Shown here one piece after another: positions 16,026 to 23,609 of a DNA stretch of 31,836 nucleotides. The notes under the pieces were generated by a model. It saw nothing but the letters and a program-made list of their open reading frames with translations, searched no databases and was not told where the DNA came from. The stretch is from NCBI GenBank assembly GCA_009937555.1, contig JAACFD010000002.1, positions 1 through 31,836 of the forward strand. The letters run 5' to 3'. The stretch's first letter is position 1. Each line of letters opens with the position of its first letter. The position numbers and the translations under genes are program-made. Origin of the DNA: Chlamydiales bacterium. Its GTDB lineage: Bacteria > Chlamydiota > Chlamydiia > Chlamydiales > JAACFD01.

Positions 16026-16981
16026 CTTGGCAGCTCTTTCTTAATTAAATGATAGCGCCTAAAAGGCTTACCCTTTTTCTGTTCGCTAAGAGGTCTTTTT
16101 TTGTCTGAATGGCCGCATTCTTGACAGCAGCAACCTTCCACTTTTTCAAGACAAGAAGGGCAGGCTAAAAATAGTTTATTACACTCCATATTAGCACAGT
16201 TATAATAACGATCAGACTTAGTAGAGCAAAACTCACAAGTACTAATCACGTCTTCATCATCTTCATTTACGCCAACGCTTAATCGATCATCAAAAACAAA
16301 AAGCTTGCCTTTCCAGTGCTTCCCCTGTTCTTCAAGTCCATACTTAATAACGCCTCCATCTAACTGATAAACGTCATTATAGCCTTGCTCCCTTAAAACT
16401 TCAGAGTATAGCTCACAGCGAATACCGCCAGTGCAGTACATCATCACTTTAGTATTTTCTGGAGGCTTTGTCGTTTTTAGGTTCTGCGCATACTCTCTAA
16501 AATCTCTAAACTGCCTTAAATCTGGGCATTCAGCACCTTCAAAATGGCCTATTTTAGATTCGTAATCGTTGCGTACATCAATCATAAAGTAAGGCTCATC
16601 ACTTTCCATCATTTCGCGCCATTCTTTTGGAGAAACATGTCCTTTAGAAGCTTTAGCATTAACAGATTTATCTAAAGCTACCAACTGCTTTTTATATTTA
16701 ACTGTCTGTCTAGGAAAGACATTCTCATGATATTCATGCAACTTGAATTCCACTTTCTCAAAACCGGGGTAAGCTTTTAGCCAACTAATATATTTAAGGG
16801 CATCGTCTTTCTGAGCACTCAGTTGACCATTAATGCCATCCTCAGAAATATACACTCTACAGCTCAGATCAAGGTCTTTTATAAAACGCTTATGATCTTT
16901 TACAAATCGCTGAGGGTCATCTACATCTGTAAAATAATAATAGGCAAGCACAAGGTACTGGTTTTCTTGCTGATCGGACAT
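16016..16981 (-). CDS. trhO: tRNA uridine(34) hydroxylase TrhO (rhodanese family)
   Basis: TrhO (formerly YceA) hydroxylates U34 to ho5U in tRNAs for decoding, using O2. The 321 residues show the N-terminal ferredoxin-like domain (VLAYYYFTDVDDP, then CRVYISEDGINGQLS) and a rhodanese domain with FMIDVRNDYE (132-141) and the catalytic loop YCTGGIRCE with Cys183. A cysteine-rich C-terminal zinc-like tail follows (Cys249, Cys252, Cys262, Cys267, Cys274, Cys277 and more). All hallmarks are intact. AAGGAAG lies before the ATG. In C. trachomatis the homologue (CT627) is also beside rpsD. Confidence 0.92.
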   Translation of the reverse strand: MSDQQENQYLVLAYYYFTDVDDPQRFVKDHKRFIKDLDLSCRVYISEDGINGQLSAQKDDALKYISWLKAYPGFEKVEFKLHEYHENVFPRQTVKYKKQLVALDKSVNAKASKGHVSPKEWREMMESDEPYFMIDVRNDYESKIGHFEGAECPDLRQFRDFREYAQNLKTTKPPENTKVMMYCTGGIRCELYSEVLREQGYNDVYQLDGGVIKYGLEEQGKHWKGKLFVFDDRLSVGVNEDDEDVISTCEFCSTKSDRYYNCANMECNKLFLACPSCLEKVEGCCCQECGHSDKKRPLSEQKKGKPFRRYHLIKKELPSQV

Positions 16982-17280
16982 GACTTATCTTCCTTTATAT
17001 AAAAGCTTTATTTGAAGAAAAAAAAAAGGATTATAATGAAATGTTATTTTGCCTTCCATATTAAGTTTTAATTTTCTAGAATTAAGAGAGTTAAATTTAC
17101 TCATAGACTTTTTTTGAGAACTTGTTAATGAAGTGGTAATTTAGCCTTCTGGCTAACAGTAGCCTAAATTCATCTCAGCTTTATCATTGAAAGCTCTTGA
17201 TTAAAAAGCTTTTTTTCGCTATCTTTTTTACTTTGAAAAAGCCTAATTAATTAGGAACGTTTAACTTTTTAGGAGATACA
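16982..17280 (+). promoter_or_regulatory. rpsD upstream region with candidate structured leader
   Basis: These 299 bases lie between divergent trhO and rpsD and contain no supported gene. A TATAAT at 17032-17037 could start an rpsD transcript near 17044, although its -35 is weak. Downstream are AATTTAG (17138-17144) pairing with CTAAATT (17164-17170), an alternative inner hairpin TAGCC-TTCT-GGCTA (17142-17154), AAAGCT...AGCTTTTTTT near 17180-17217, and a palindrome next to the start codon. Mutually exclusive hairpins in front of S4 recall ribosomal-protein autoregulation, which is inference. Confidence 0.35.
17242..17255. repeat. 14-bp perfect palindrome before rpsD
   Basis: CCTAATTAATTAGG reads the same on both strands and ends 25 bp upstream of the rpsD start codon. 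As DNA it could be an operator; as RNA it would form only a weak hairpin. Confidence 0.5.
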
Positions 17281-17901
17281 ATGGCTCGCTATACGCAACC
17301 TAAAAACAGAATTGCTCGTCGATTTGGTGTTAATATCTTTGGACGTAAAAGAAATCCTTTAATTCATAAGCCTAACCCTCCTGGGGTACACGGTGCTAAA
17401 AGAAGAAAAAAATCTGACTTTGGCCTTCAGCTTGAAGAAAAACAAAAGCTTAAAGCAGTTTACGGTATGCTTAGTGAAAAGCAGCTAGTAAAATACTACC
17501 GTGAAGCAAGCAAGCACAAAGGTGCTGCAGCTAGTTACCTAGTACGCTTCTGTGAGTGTAGACTAGATAATATTGTGTACAAACTTAAGTTTGCACCTAC
17601 TATCTTTGCTGCTCAGCAGTTAGTTTCTCATGGACACATCCTAGTAAACGGAAAGAAAGTAGATATTCGCTCTTTCCAAGTAAAACCTGGAATGACTATT
17701 TCTATTAGAGAAAAGTCTAGAAAGATGAAACTAGTTAACGAAGCACTAGCTAACGCTGCTATTACACCTGGTGAATACTTAAGCGTAGACGAAAAGTCTT
17801 TCTCTGGAGAGCTTTTAAACTACCCTGAAGTAGACCAGATTACTATGCCTTTAGAGATTAATATCCCTGAGATTTGTGACTTCTTAGCTCACACTACTTA
17901 A
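17281..17901 (+). CDS. rpsD: 30S ribosomal protein S4
   Basis: The 206-residue protein is the primary 16S rRNA-binding protein that nucleates the 30S body. It has the N-terminal ARYTQPKNRIARRFG start of the cysteine-free (non-zinc) form of S4, the LSEKQLVKYYREA helix region and the S4 RNA-binding domain (about 92-155, RLDNIVYKLKFAPT and SHGHILVNGKKVDI). AGGAGA is well placed before ATG 17281. It is a stand-alone unit with a long leader and its own terminator, not part of the alpha operon, as in other chlamydiae. Confidence 0.97.
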   Translation: MARYTQPKNRIARRFGVNIFGRKRNPLIHKPNPPGVHGAKRRKKSDFGLQLEEKQKLKAVYGMLSEKQLVKYYREASKHKGAAASYLVRFCECRLDNIVYKLKFAPTIFAAQQLVSHGHILVNGKKVDIRSFQVKPGMTISIREKSRKMKLVNEALANAAITPGEYLSVDEKSFSGELLNYPEVDQITMPLEINIPEICDFLAHTT

Positions 17902-17926
17902 TAAGAGCATAGCTTAGAACTATTAT

Positions 17927-17960
17927 AAGCCTAGGTCTGTTTGATCTAGGCTTTTTTTTT
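17927..17960 (+). terminator. Rho-independent terminator of rpsD
   Basis: AAGCCTAGGTC pairs with GATCTAGGCTT (one G-U) around loop TGTTT, followed by nine T ending at 17960. It lies four bases from the stop of convergent murJ. On the other strand the tail is only modestly T-rich. Confidence 0.92.
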
Positions 17961-17963
17961 GCC

Positions 17964-19538
17964 TCATTTCTTTCCCCTCCATGGAGAAAATAAAAAAAAG
18001 AGTTCAAACACATCTGGGCATCTCAAAAGATATGCTCCCAGGCTCATCGCTAATACAGCAACCACAAACTCAGATAAAAAATTATTTAGCTGCAAGCTAA
18101 ACACTCTAGGCAGCAGAAGCTCACTAAAGAGACCACTTGTAGTATATTTCCAAAATAGATACATGCTACCAGCAACCCAGATACCTAAAATAATTAATTT
18201 AAGACCATATCTCCATGGGAAAAGAGACCTGCCTGTTAATTTATAGATATGCCAGTATAGAAAAGCACAATTAAATAAACTGCTAATGCTTGTTGATAGC
18301 GCTACACTCACAGCCCCCATCTCCAAGTAGAAAATAAAAATAGTATTGAGAATAACGTTACACACTACACTCACAACAGAACTGATAGAAGGGGTTTTAT
18401 AATCATGCTGACTGTAAAAGAAATTTGCTAGAAGCAGGGTTAAACTCATAGGAAGCAAACCTAAGCTATAGGCGCAGAAACAAAAATAGGTCTCCCACAC
18501 GTCCTCTGAACTAAAAGCCCCCCTACCATACAGCAAGTTTAGACCGGATACACCTAGGATGAACATTAATACGCTAATGGGAATAAGATAAGCTACTTTC
18601 TTTTGAAAGCTATCAGATAATAATTTAAATAGTTGTTCAAACTTTAAGCCTTTCTCAGTCATTGTAGAAAAGCTAACAGTAGCTAAAGCAATCCCTATTA
18701 ATGCTAAAGGAAGCTGCTGCACACGGATAGCATACCATAAATAGCAAGGACCTTCTAATGAAGCATAGCGTGCAAAAATTGCGTCTAATGCGCTATTAAG
18801 CTGTGCAGCCCCCACTCCTACAGCAGTCAAAGAGAGATAAGCCAAAAAACGCTTCATCTCTGGTAAAAACAGCTTTAGTTTCTTTAAAAGTTGTGATACG
18901 TAAAATTTTCTATAAAAACTCAAGTCACATATTAACCATTCAAAAAGATAAGCAACAACAACGCCTATAGCGAGAGTCCTCATTGCTTCCCCTTCAGGCA
19001 ATTTGTAAGCTAGACAGGCACTCGCAATCCAAATAAGATTAAAGCAAGCAGGGCCAATTCCCGATAAAAAAAACTTTCTTTGAGAGTTCAAATAGGCAGA
19101 GCACAGCGAATAGAAGCAGATAAGTATTAAAGCTGGAAACATTATGAGCGTGTACTCAGCTATTAGCTTACTATTTGGAGGAAAGTAATCTATAAAAATA
19201 TAAAGGGGTACTTCTACAAGCGCTACAATTAAGAGTAAAAGCAAAAGCATCAGCGAGCGCAAAAGATAATAGAATTGCTTTGCAGATTCTTCTGACTGCC
19301 CATAGAGCTTTTTATATATAGGCATAAACGCGTTGTTTAAAGCCCCCTCTCCTAATAAACGTCTAAATAAATTAGATAATCGGAAGGCTACCATGAACGC
19401 TCCCAAGAGTGGTGTAGCTCCGAACAAGGCGGCTGTTGCCAAATCCCTAGCTACACCAGTAAAGCGAGAAATAAGAGTAGCTAAACTTAAAAAGCGAGTG
19501 CTATAGAGAACTTGGTTGATAAGTGAAGGTTCAGCCAT
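17964..19538 (-). CDS. murJ: Lipid II flippase MurJ (MviN)
   Basis: The 524-residue polytopic protein is expected to have 14 membrane helices and to flip lipid II to the periplasmic side for peptidoglycan synthesis. Family landmarks are the N-terminal STRFLSLATLISRFTGVARDL, LFRRLLGEGALNNAFMP (56-72) with its conserved arginine and acidic residue, the cytoplasmic loop helix pairs, and GVGAAQLNSALDAIFARY (about 235-252). C. trachomatis has the same gene (CT624) near rpsD. The start ATG 19538 agrees with the family. Its presence fits a lineage that still makes peptidoglycan precursors. Confidence 0.93.
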   Translation of the reverse strand: MAEPSLINQVLYSTRFLSLATLISRFTGVARDLATAALFGATPLLGAFMVAFRLSNLFRRLLGEGALNNAFMPIYKKLYGQSEESAKQFYYLLRSLMLLLLLLIVALVEVPLYIFIDYFPPNSKLIAEYTLIMFPALILICFYSLCSAYLNSQRKFFLSGIGPACFNLIWIASACLAYKLPEGEAMRTLAIGVVVAYLFEWLICDLSFYRKFYVSQLLKKLKLFLPEMKRFLAYLSLTAVGVGAAQLNSALDAIFARYASLEGPCYLWYAIRVQQLPLALIGIALATVSFSTMTEKGLKFEQLFKLLSDSFQKKVAYLIPISVLMFILGVSGLNLLYGRGAFSSEDVWETYFCFCAYSLGLLPMSLTLLLANFFYSQHDYKTPSISSVVSVVCNVILNTIFIFYLEMGAVSVALSTSISSLFNCAFLYWHIYKLTGRSLFPWRYGLKLIILGIWVAGSMYLFWKYTTSGLFSELLLPRVFSLQLNNFLSEFVVAVLAMSLGAYLLRCPDVFELFFLFSPWRGKK

Positions 19539-19581
19539 AGCTTAAACTACTCTTACTGTGATCAAATAAGAGGCAAGTATA

Positions 19582-20091
19582 CTACAGCATATAATAAAGC
19601 GAAATGCCGACTTGACCTACCCACCTTTTATGGTACTTATCACTATTTGCTTCATATGTTTCTCCTGAAATAGGCATTAAGTGTCCGCCTAGCATAAAAC
19701 GCTCAGTCAACATATACTGCATTCCGATATAAGGCATCCAAAAAAAGCCACCTTCAATCGTGTTTTCATTAGCATCTTTTCCCCAAGTACCGCCTCCACG
19801 CAGACCTGCGTTCACATAGACTTTTTCATCTAAGCGATGACGATACTCTAAAAATCCCCCTAAACGAGCGTAGTGCTCTTTACGGTTTCTTCCATCATCT
19901 AAACCTTTTACAATAAGACCATCATAGTTTCCTATGAGACCAAAGCCATAGTTCTCTCCGTAGTTTCCTACGCTAAAAAAGTGTAACTTATCAAAGCTAC
20001 CACCTACTGCAAAGCTAGAAAAGGATCCAAACACAGAAGATGTATAACATAAAAATAACGTACAAATACCTATCAGTACTTTCTTGCTCAT
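19582..20091 (-). CDS. Small outer-membrane beta-barrel-like protein
   Basis: The 169-residue product from ATG 20091 has a clear signal peptide (KK then LIGICTLFLCYTSSVFG, cleavage near residue 22). The mature part has alternating polar/aromatic strands: FGLIGNYDGLIV, HYARLGGFLEYRHRL, YVNAGLRGGGTW, GGFFWMPYIGMQYML, FMLGGHLMP and WVGQVGISLYYML. That suits a small (about eight-strand) barrel of roughly 147 residues. A perfect GGAGG with 5-base spacing fixes ATG 20091; a TTG four codons upstream in frame falls within that ribosome site. No family recognised. It sits 43 bp upstream of murJ on the same strand, so both may be cotranscribed. Confidence 0.65.
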   Translation of the reverse strand: MSKKVLIGICTLFLCYTSSVFGSFSSFAVGGSFDKLHFFSVGNYGENYGFGLIGNYDGLIVKGLDDGRNRKEHYARLGGFLEYRHRLDEKVYVNAGLRGGGTWGKDANENTIEGGFFWMPYIGMQYMLTERFMLGGHLMPISGETYEANSDKYHKRWVGQVGISLYYML

Positions 20092-20228
20092 TTTCGCCTC
20101 CAAACAGCTGTAAGACTTTCTAAATGAAAATTATATATTTTTCGGAATATGACATAAAAACAGCTAGCTAGCAAGTAAAAAAAGTGAATTAAAATTTTAA
20201 TTAAAGACAGTAAAGCATTCAGCTCTCC

Positions 20229-20257
20229 TTGCTTATTAGAGTGAAATCTTCTATAAT
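20229..20257 (+). promoter_or_regulatory. Probable asnS promoter
   Basis: TTGCTT (20229-20234), a 17-base spacer and a perfect TATAAT (20252-20257) predict a start near 20264 and a leader of about 35 bases before ATG 20299. Confidence 0.5.
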
Positions 20258-20298
20258 TTCTCTCAAATCATTAGCTGTTATATAAAGAGAGGTCTGCT

Positions 20299-21711
20299 AT
20301 GGCTACATTGGACACGAGCGATAAAAGCACTGAAAACAAAACACTTAGCATTAAAGATATTAAGAATACTCCTGAAGGATCACCTGCAATTGGCCAAGAT
20401 ATTACTGCTCAGGGATGGATTAAAACAGTAAGACACCAAAAGACATTTTCTTTTGTAGCTCTTAACGATGGCAGCTGCTTATCTAACCTTCAGTTAGTTT
20501 TAAATGAAGAGACTCAAGACTATGAGTCTTTAAAAGAATCTTTAACCACTGGTGCTAGCCTTAAAGTAGAAGGAATTTTAGTTGAGAGCCAAGGTAAAGG
20601 ACAGAGTGTTGAAATTCAGGCTAAGCAAATTGAAGTTGTAGGCGCATGCTGCGCAGAGACATTCCCCCTGCAGAAAAAGAGACATAGCTTTGAATTTTTA
20701 CGTACTATAGCCCACCTAAGACCTAGAACCAATACTATTGGCGCTGTTACTAGGGTGCGCTCAGCCCTTTCATTTGCTACACATGAATTTTTTAACCAAC
20801 AAGGCTTTAACTATATACACACACCTATAATTACTGCTTCTGACTGTGAAGGTGCGGGTCAAATGTTTTGTGTGAAAGCTACTGAGGAAGGCAGTGATAA
20901 ATTAAAAGATTTCTTTGGGAAACCTGCCTACTTAACCGTTTCAGGACAGCTTAATGCTGAAATCTATGCCCTAGCTCTATCAAAAGTATATACTTTCGGC
21001 CCTACATTTCGTGCTGAAAATTCCAATACAACAAGACACTTAGCTGAGTTTTGGATGATTGAGCCTGAAATGGCCTTCTGTGATTTAAACCAGGATATTG
21101 ACAATGCAGAAGCATATGTAAAGCATGTCATCAGTTATGTACTTAAGCACTGTGAGGAAGACTTAAATTTCTTTAATAGCTTTATTGAGAAAGGCCTTAT
21201 TGACCGGTTAAAAAATGTTCTTGATAACCCTTTTGAGCGAATTGACTACTCTGAAGCAATCGAAATCCTTCAAAATGCTAAGCAAAAATTCCAATACAAG
21301 CCTGAGTGGGGCTGCGATCTTCAGACAGAACATGAGCGCTACCTAACTGAGGTACACTTTAAAAAGCCTGTAGTTGTCAAGAATTACCCAAAAGAAATCA
21401 AAGCATTCTATATGAGAAGGAATGACGATGGTAAGACAGTAGCAGCAATGGATGTCTTAGTTCCTAAGGTAGGAGAGCTAATTGGTGGCTCTCAGAGAGA
21501 AGAAAGGGAAGATGTATTAAAAGATGTATTAAAAAGCCAAGGCCTTGATGAAAAGGATTACTGGTGGTACCTAGAGCTAAGAAAATTTGGTGGGGTTCCA
21601 CATGCTGGTTATGGCTTAGGCTTTGAACGCCTCATCCAGTTTATCACTGGTATGGAGAATATTAGAGATGTAATACCTTTTCCTCGTTTTCCTGGAAATG
21701 CTGAGTTTTAA
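20299..21711 (+). CDS. asnS: Asparagine--tRNA ligase
   Basis: This 470-residue class IIb synthetase charges tRNA-Asn directly. The N-terminal OB anticodon-binding fold (about 36-120; GQDITAQGWIKTVRHQKTFSFV) is followed by the catalytic domain. Motif 2 is GPTFRAENSNTTRHLAEFWM (about 234-253) and motif 3 is in GYGLGFERLIQFITG, ending IPFPRFPGNAEF. The RAENSNT loop and the FPRFPG tail are typical of AsnRS and not AspRS. AGAGAGG precedes the ATG. C. trachomatis lacks AsnRS and makes Asn-tRNA by GatCAB amidation, so this lineage has a second route or has replaced it. Confidence 0.96.
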   Translation: MATLDTSDKSTENKTLSIKDIKNTPEGSPAIGQDITAQGWIKTVRHQKTFSFVALNDGSCLSNLQLVLNEETQDYESLKESLTTGASLKVEGILVESQGKGQSVEIQAKQIEVVGACCAETFPLQKKRHSFEFLRTIAHLRPRTNTIGAVTRVRSALSFATHEFFNQQGFNYIHTPIITASDCEGAGQMFCVKATEEGSDKLKDFFGKPAYLTVSGQLNAEIYALALSKVYTFGPTFRAENSNTTRHLAEFWMIEPEMAFCDLNQDIDNAEAYVKHVISYVLKHCEEDLNFFNSFIEKGLIDRLKNVLDNPFERIDYSEAIEILQNAKQKFQYKPEWGCDLQTEHERYLTEVHFKKPVVVKNYPKEIKAFYMRRNDDGKTVAAMDVLVPKVGELIGGSQREEREDVLKDVLKSQGLDEKDYWWYLELRKFGGVPHAGYGLGFERLIQFITGMENIRDVIPFPRFPGNAEF

Positions 21712-21779
21712 TGAACTCTTAACAAATGAATTCTAGAATAATGTAACCTTTTAGCAATTAATATTTAGAGGAATATAAT

Positions 21780-22562
21780 ATGAGCCAAACTTCTACAACA
21801 CCCCCAAGAGAAAGCAGGACTGCCTCTACTAAAGCGTCTAATCAAAAGCTCTCAAATGAAATTGATGAAGCAATTGCAAGGCTCAAAAAAGCTGAAAACA
21901 AAAGAGTATCAGAGAAAGAACAAATAGAGAAAGGGATTGATAGAGCTAAAAGGGGCCCTCAAGTCGAAACTCTAAGCCTAAAAGAACAAAAAATACCTCC
22001 ATCCAAGCTAGAGCAATTAGCTGGAGAGCAAAAAGAAGAAGGGGTAAAAGATATTTTTGAACTTTCAGCTGAGATGAATCAGCATGGACAGAAAATGGGG
22101 CTAAGCTTCCAGGATCTAGTCGCACAATATACTGCTTCTCAAGAAGTAGGCGCAACAAGCGCTCAAGCCTCTTTATCTGCATTAGTTGAAAAGGTGGTAC
22201 TTACTATGTCTTATATTAGAAGCAAAGACCTACAACAGTGCAAAGTAACTCTAAAGAATCCTCCTATTTTTGATGGCGCTCAACTTAATGTAAAAATAGT
22301 GGCTAACAAGTGTTCAGTAGAGTTCTTAAACTTAAGTGATAAAGCTTTAGAACTTTTATCTGAAAATAAGATGCACTTAGAAAATACACTTAGCGAAAAA
22401 GTATCATCAATGCAAATTGAGAATATTCAATTCCATAAGCGCAGCGAAGCTCTTGCTCAAGAAAGCACTGAGCAAGCTTTCCAGCAACAGCAGCAAGATG
22501 ATGAGAATAAAGACAGTCAACAAAGAAGGCAGAAAAAGCAGAAGCAAAAGCAGCTTTTCTAG
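21780..22562 (+). CDS. Putative type III secretion needle-length (SctP/FliK-like) protein
   Basis: The 260-residue protein has a disordered, charged N-terminus (1-60), a middle helical part, and a compact C-terminal domain (about 135-225). That domain reads like the FliK/SctP C-terminal fold: VTLKNPPIFDGAQLNVKIV, then CSVEFLNLSDKALELLSENKMHLENTL, then MQIENIQFH. The last 30 residues are a Gln/Lys-rich tail. SctP proteins set injectisome needle length and switch substrate class. The C. trachomatis counterpart (CT671/CdsP, by memory) lies in a T3SS cluster not far from hemA, and here the gene converges on hemA. The match is by pattern only; a T3SS chaperone or effector is the alternative. Its stop shares CTAG with hemA. 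Confidence 0.45.
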   Translation: MSQTSTTPPRESRTASTKASNQKLSNEIDEAIARLKKAENKRVSEKEQIEKGIDRAKRGPQVETLSLKEQKIPPSKLEQLAGEQKEEGVKDIFELSAEMNQHGQKMGLSFQDLVAQYTASQEVGATSAQASLSALVEKVVLTMSYIRSKDLQQCKVTLKNPPIFDGAQLNVKIVANKCSVEFLNLSDKALELLSENKMHLENTLSEKVSSMQIENIQFHKRSEALAQESTEQAFQQQQQDDENKDSQQRRQKKQKQKQLF

Positions 22563-23593
22563 CTTGATAGTATAAGCTTGTCTTTTGATTGGGTATGCTG
22601 GATATAACTCCGCTTTCTTTTATACGACAGAATGGTTCTACTTATAGACTGGACGATCTGCCGATCAGCAGCCTGTAGCTCTTCTTTTTTAAGAAAGCTT
22701 CTATTTTTCACTAGCTTATTTACTTGATCCATATTTAACAGTGTCACTTTAGGCTCTTTCCTAAAATGAGTTTCTACATCTCTTGGAACACTTAAGTCTA
22801 AGATCAACTTATTGCGCTCAAAACTAACAGCTTCATCGTACTTTAATAAAAATCCAGGGCTCTTAGTAGCAAAGATAATAGCATCAAAATTGTGCCAATT
22901 ACATAAGCGATCCCAAAGTAAGTGTTGGACCTCTTCTTTTTTAGCAATCTCAAGAGATTTGTGGTTAGTTCTATTACATAAAAAGATATTGCTATATGAC
23001 TTAGATTTCAAACTCTTTAAAATTGAAAGGTTAATATCAGAAGCTCCAACAAAAAGAATATTCGCAGCTTTGTTTGCTATCAACTCGTCCGAGATAATCT
23101 CCTCAACTGTCCCTTCTAGCGATGGGGCCCCTTTATTACTAAAGTAGTTAGATCGAATTTGCTTACCTATTTTCAGACTTTTTTGAAAGAGGTAGTGCAA
23201 GTCAGAGTGTAGATCTAATTTCTGCTGAGCGTCTTGATAAGCTAGTTTTACCTGCCCTTGAATCTCTGTTTCAGCTAGCACTGCGCTGTCTAGGCCTGCT
23301 GTTACGCGGCAAAGGTGAGATAAGCAATCCCAGCGAAAAAAGGAATAAAGCTTATGTTCAAATTTAGATTGTATTTCTTGTTTGAGCACCTTAAGTAAAA
23401 ATGTATGAGCTTTACTTAACTCTGTGGATGCAAAGTATATCTCAACCCGGTTACAAGTAATTAAGATAACATATGACTCTAGGATAGCAGGTAAATGAGG
23501 TTGAGACAGGTTCTTTTGAGTTGCCCTAAGGATTTTCTCTCTCAGATTTAAATCTGCACACTTATGATTTAAGCCAATTAAACCGACTTGCAT
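22559..23593 (-). CDS. hemA: Glutamyl-tRNA reductase
   Basis: HemA reduces Glu-tRNA(Glu) to glutamate-1-semialdehyde, the first step of tetrapyrrole (haem) synthesis. The 344 residues are shorter than the usual 415-430, as in other chlamydiae. Key parts are VGLIGLNHKCADLNLREK (3-20), ILITCNRVEIYFAS with the nucleophile Cys47, DSAVLAETEIQGQVKLAY (in place of the common GEPQILGQVK) and a Rossmann domain (INILFVGASDI, then FLCNRT). The shortness comes from the C-terminal dimerisation helix. AAGAGG precedes the ATG, 16 bp after the pseB stop, so pseB and hemA probably form one transcript. Confidence 0.9.
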   Translation of the reverse strand: MQVGLIGLNHKCADLNLREKILRATQKNLSQPHLPAILESYVILITCNRVEIYFASTELSKAHTFLLKVLKQEIQSKFEHKLYSFFRWDCLSHLCRVTAGLDSAVLAETEIQGQVKLAYQDAQQKLDLHSDLHYLFQKSLKIGKQIRSNYFSNKGAPSLEGTVEEIISDELIANKAANILFVGASDINLSILKSLKSKSYSNIFLCNRTNHKSLEIAKKEEVQHLLWDRLCNWHNFDAIIFATKSPGFLLKYDEAVSFERNKLILDLSVPRDVETHFRKEPKVTLLNMDQVNKLVKNRSFLKKEELQAADRQIVQSISRTILSYKRKRSYIQHTQSKDKLILSS

Positions 23594-23609
23594 GTTACCT
23601 CTTAATGAG

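Noticed and set aside
17036..17071. Tiny Phe-containing reading frame (11 codons) after AAGGA upstream of rpsD
   Set aside because: Too short to tell from chance in AT-rich DNA; it could be a leader peptide only if comparative data showed conservation.
21705..21725. GAGTT...AACTC stem at the end of asnS as a terminator
   Set aside because: Only five pairs, overlaps the stop codon and has no T-run.
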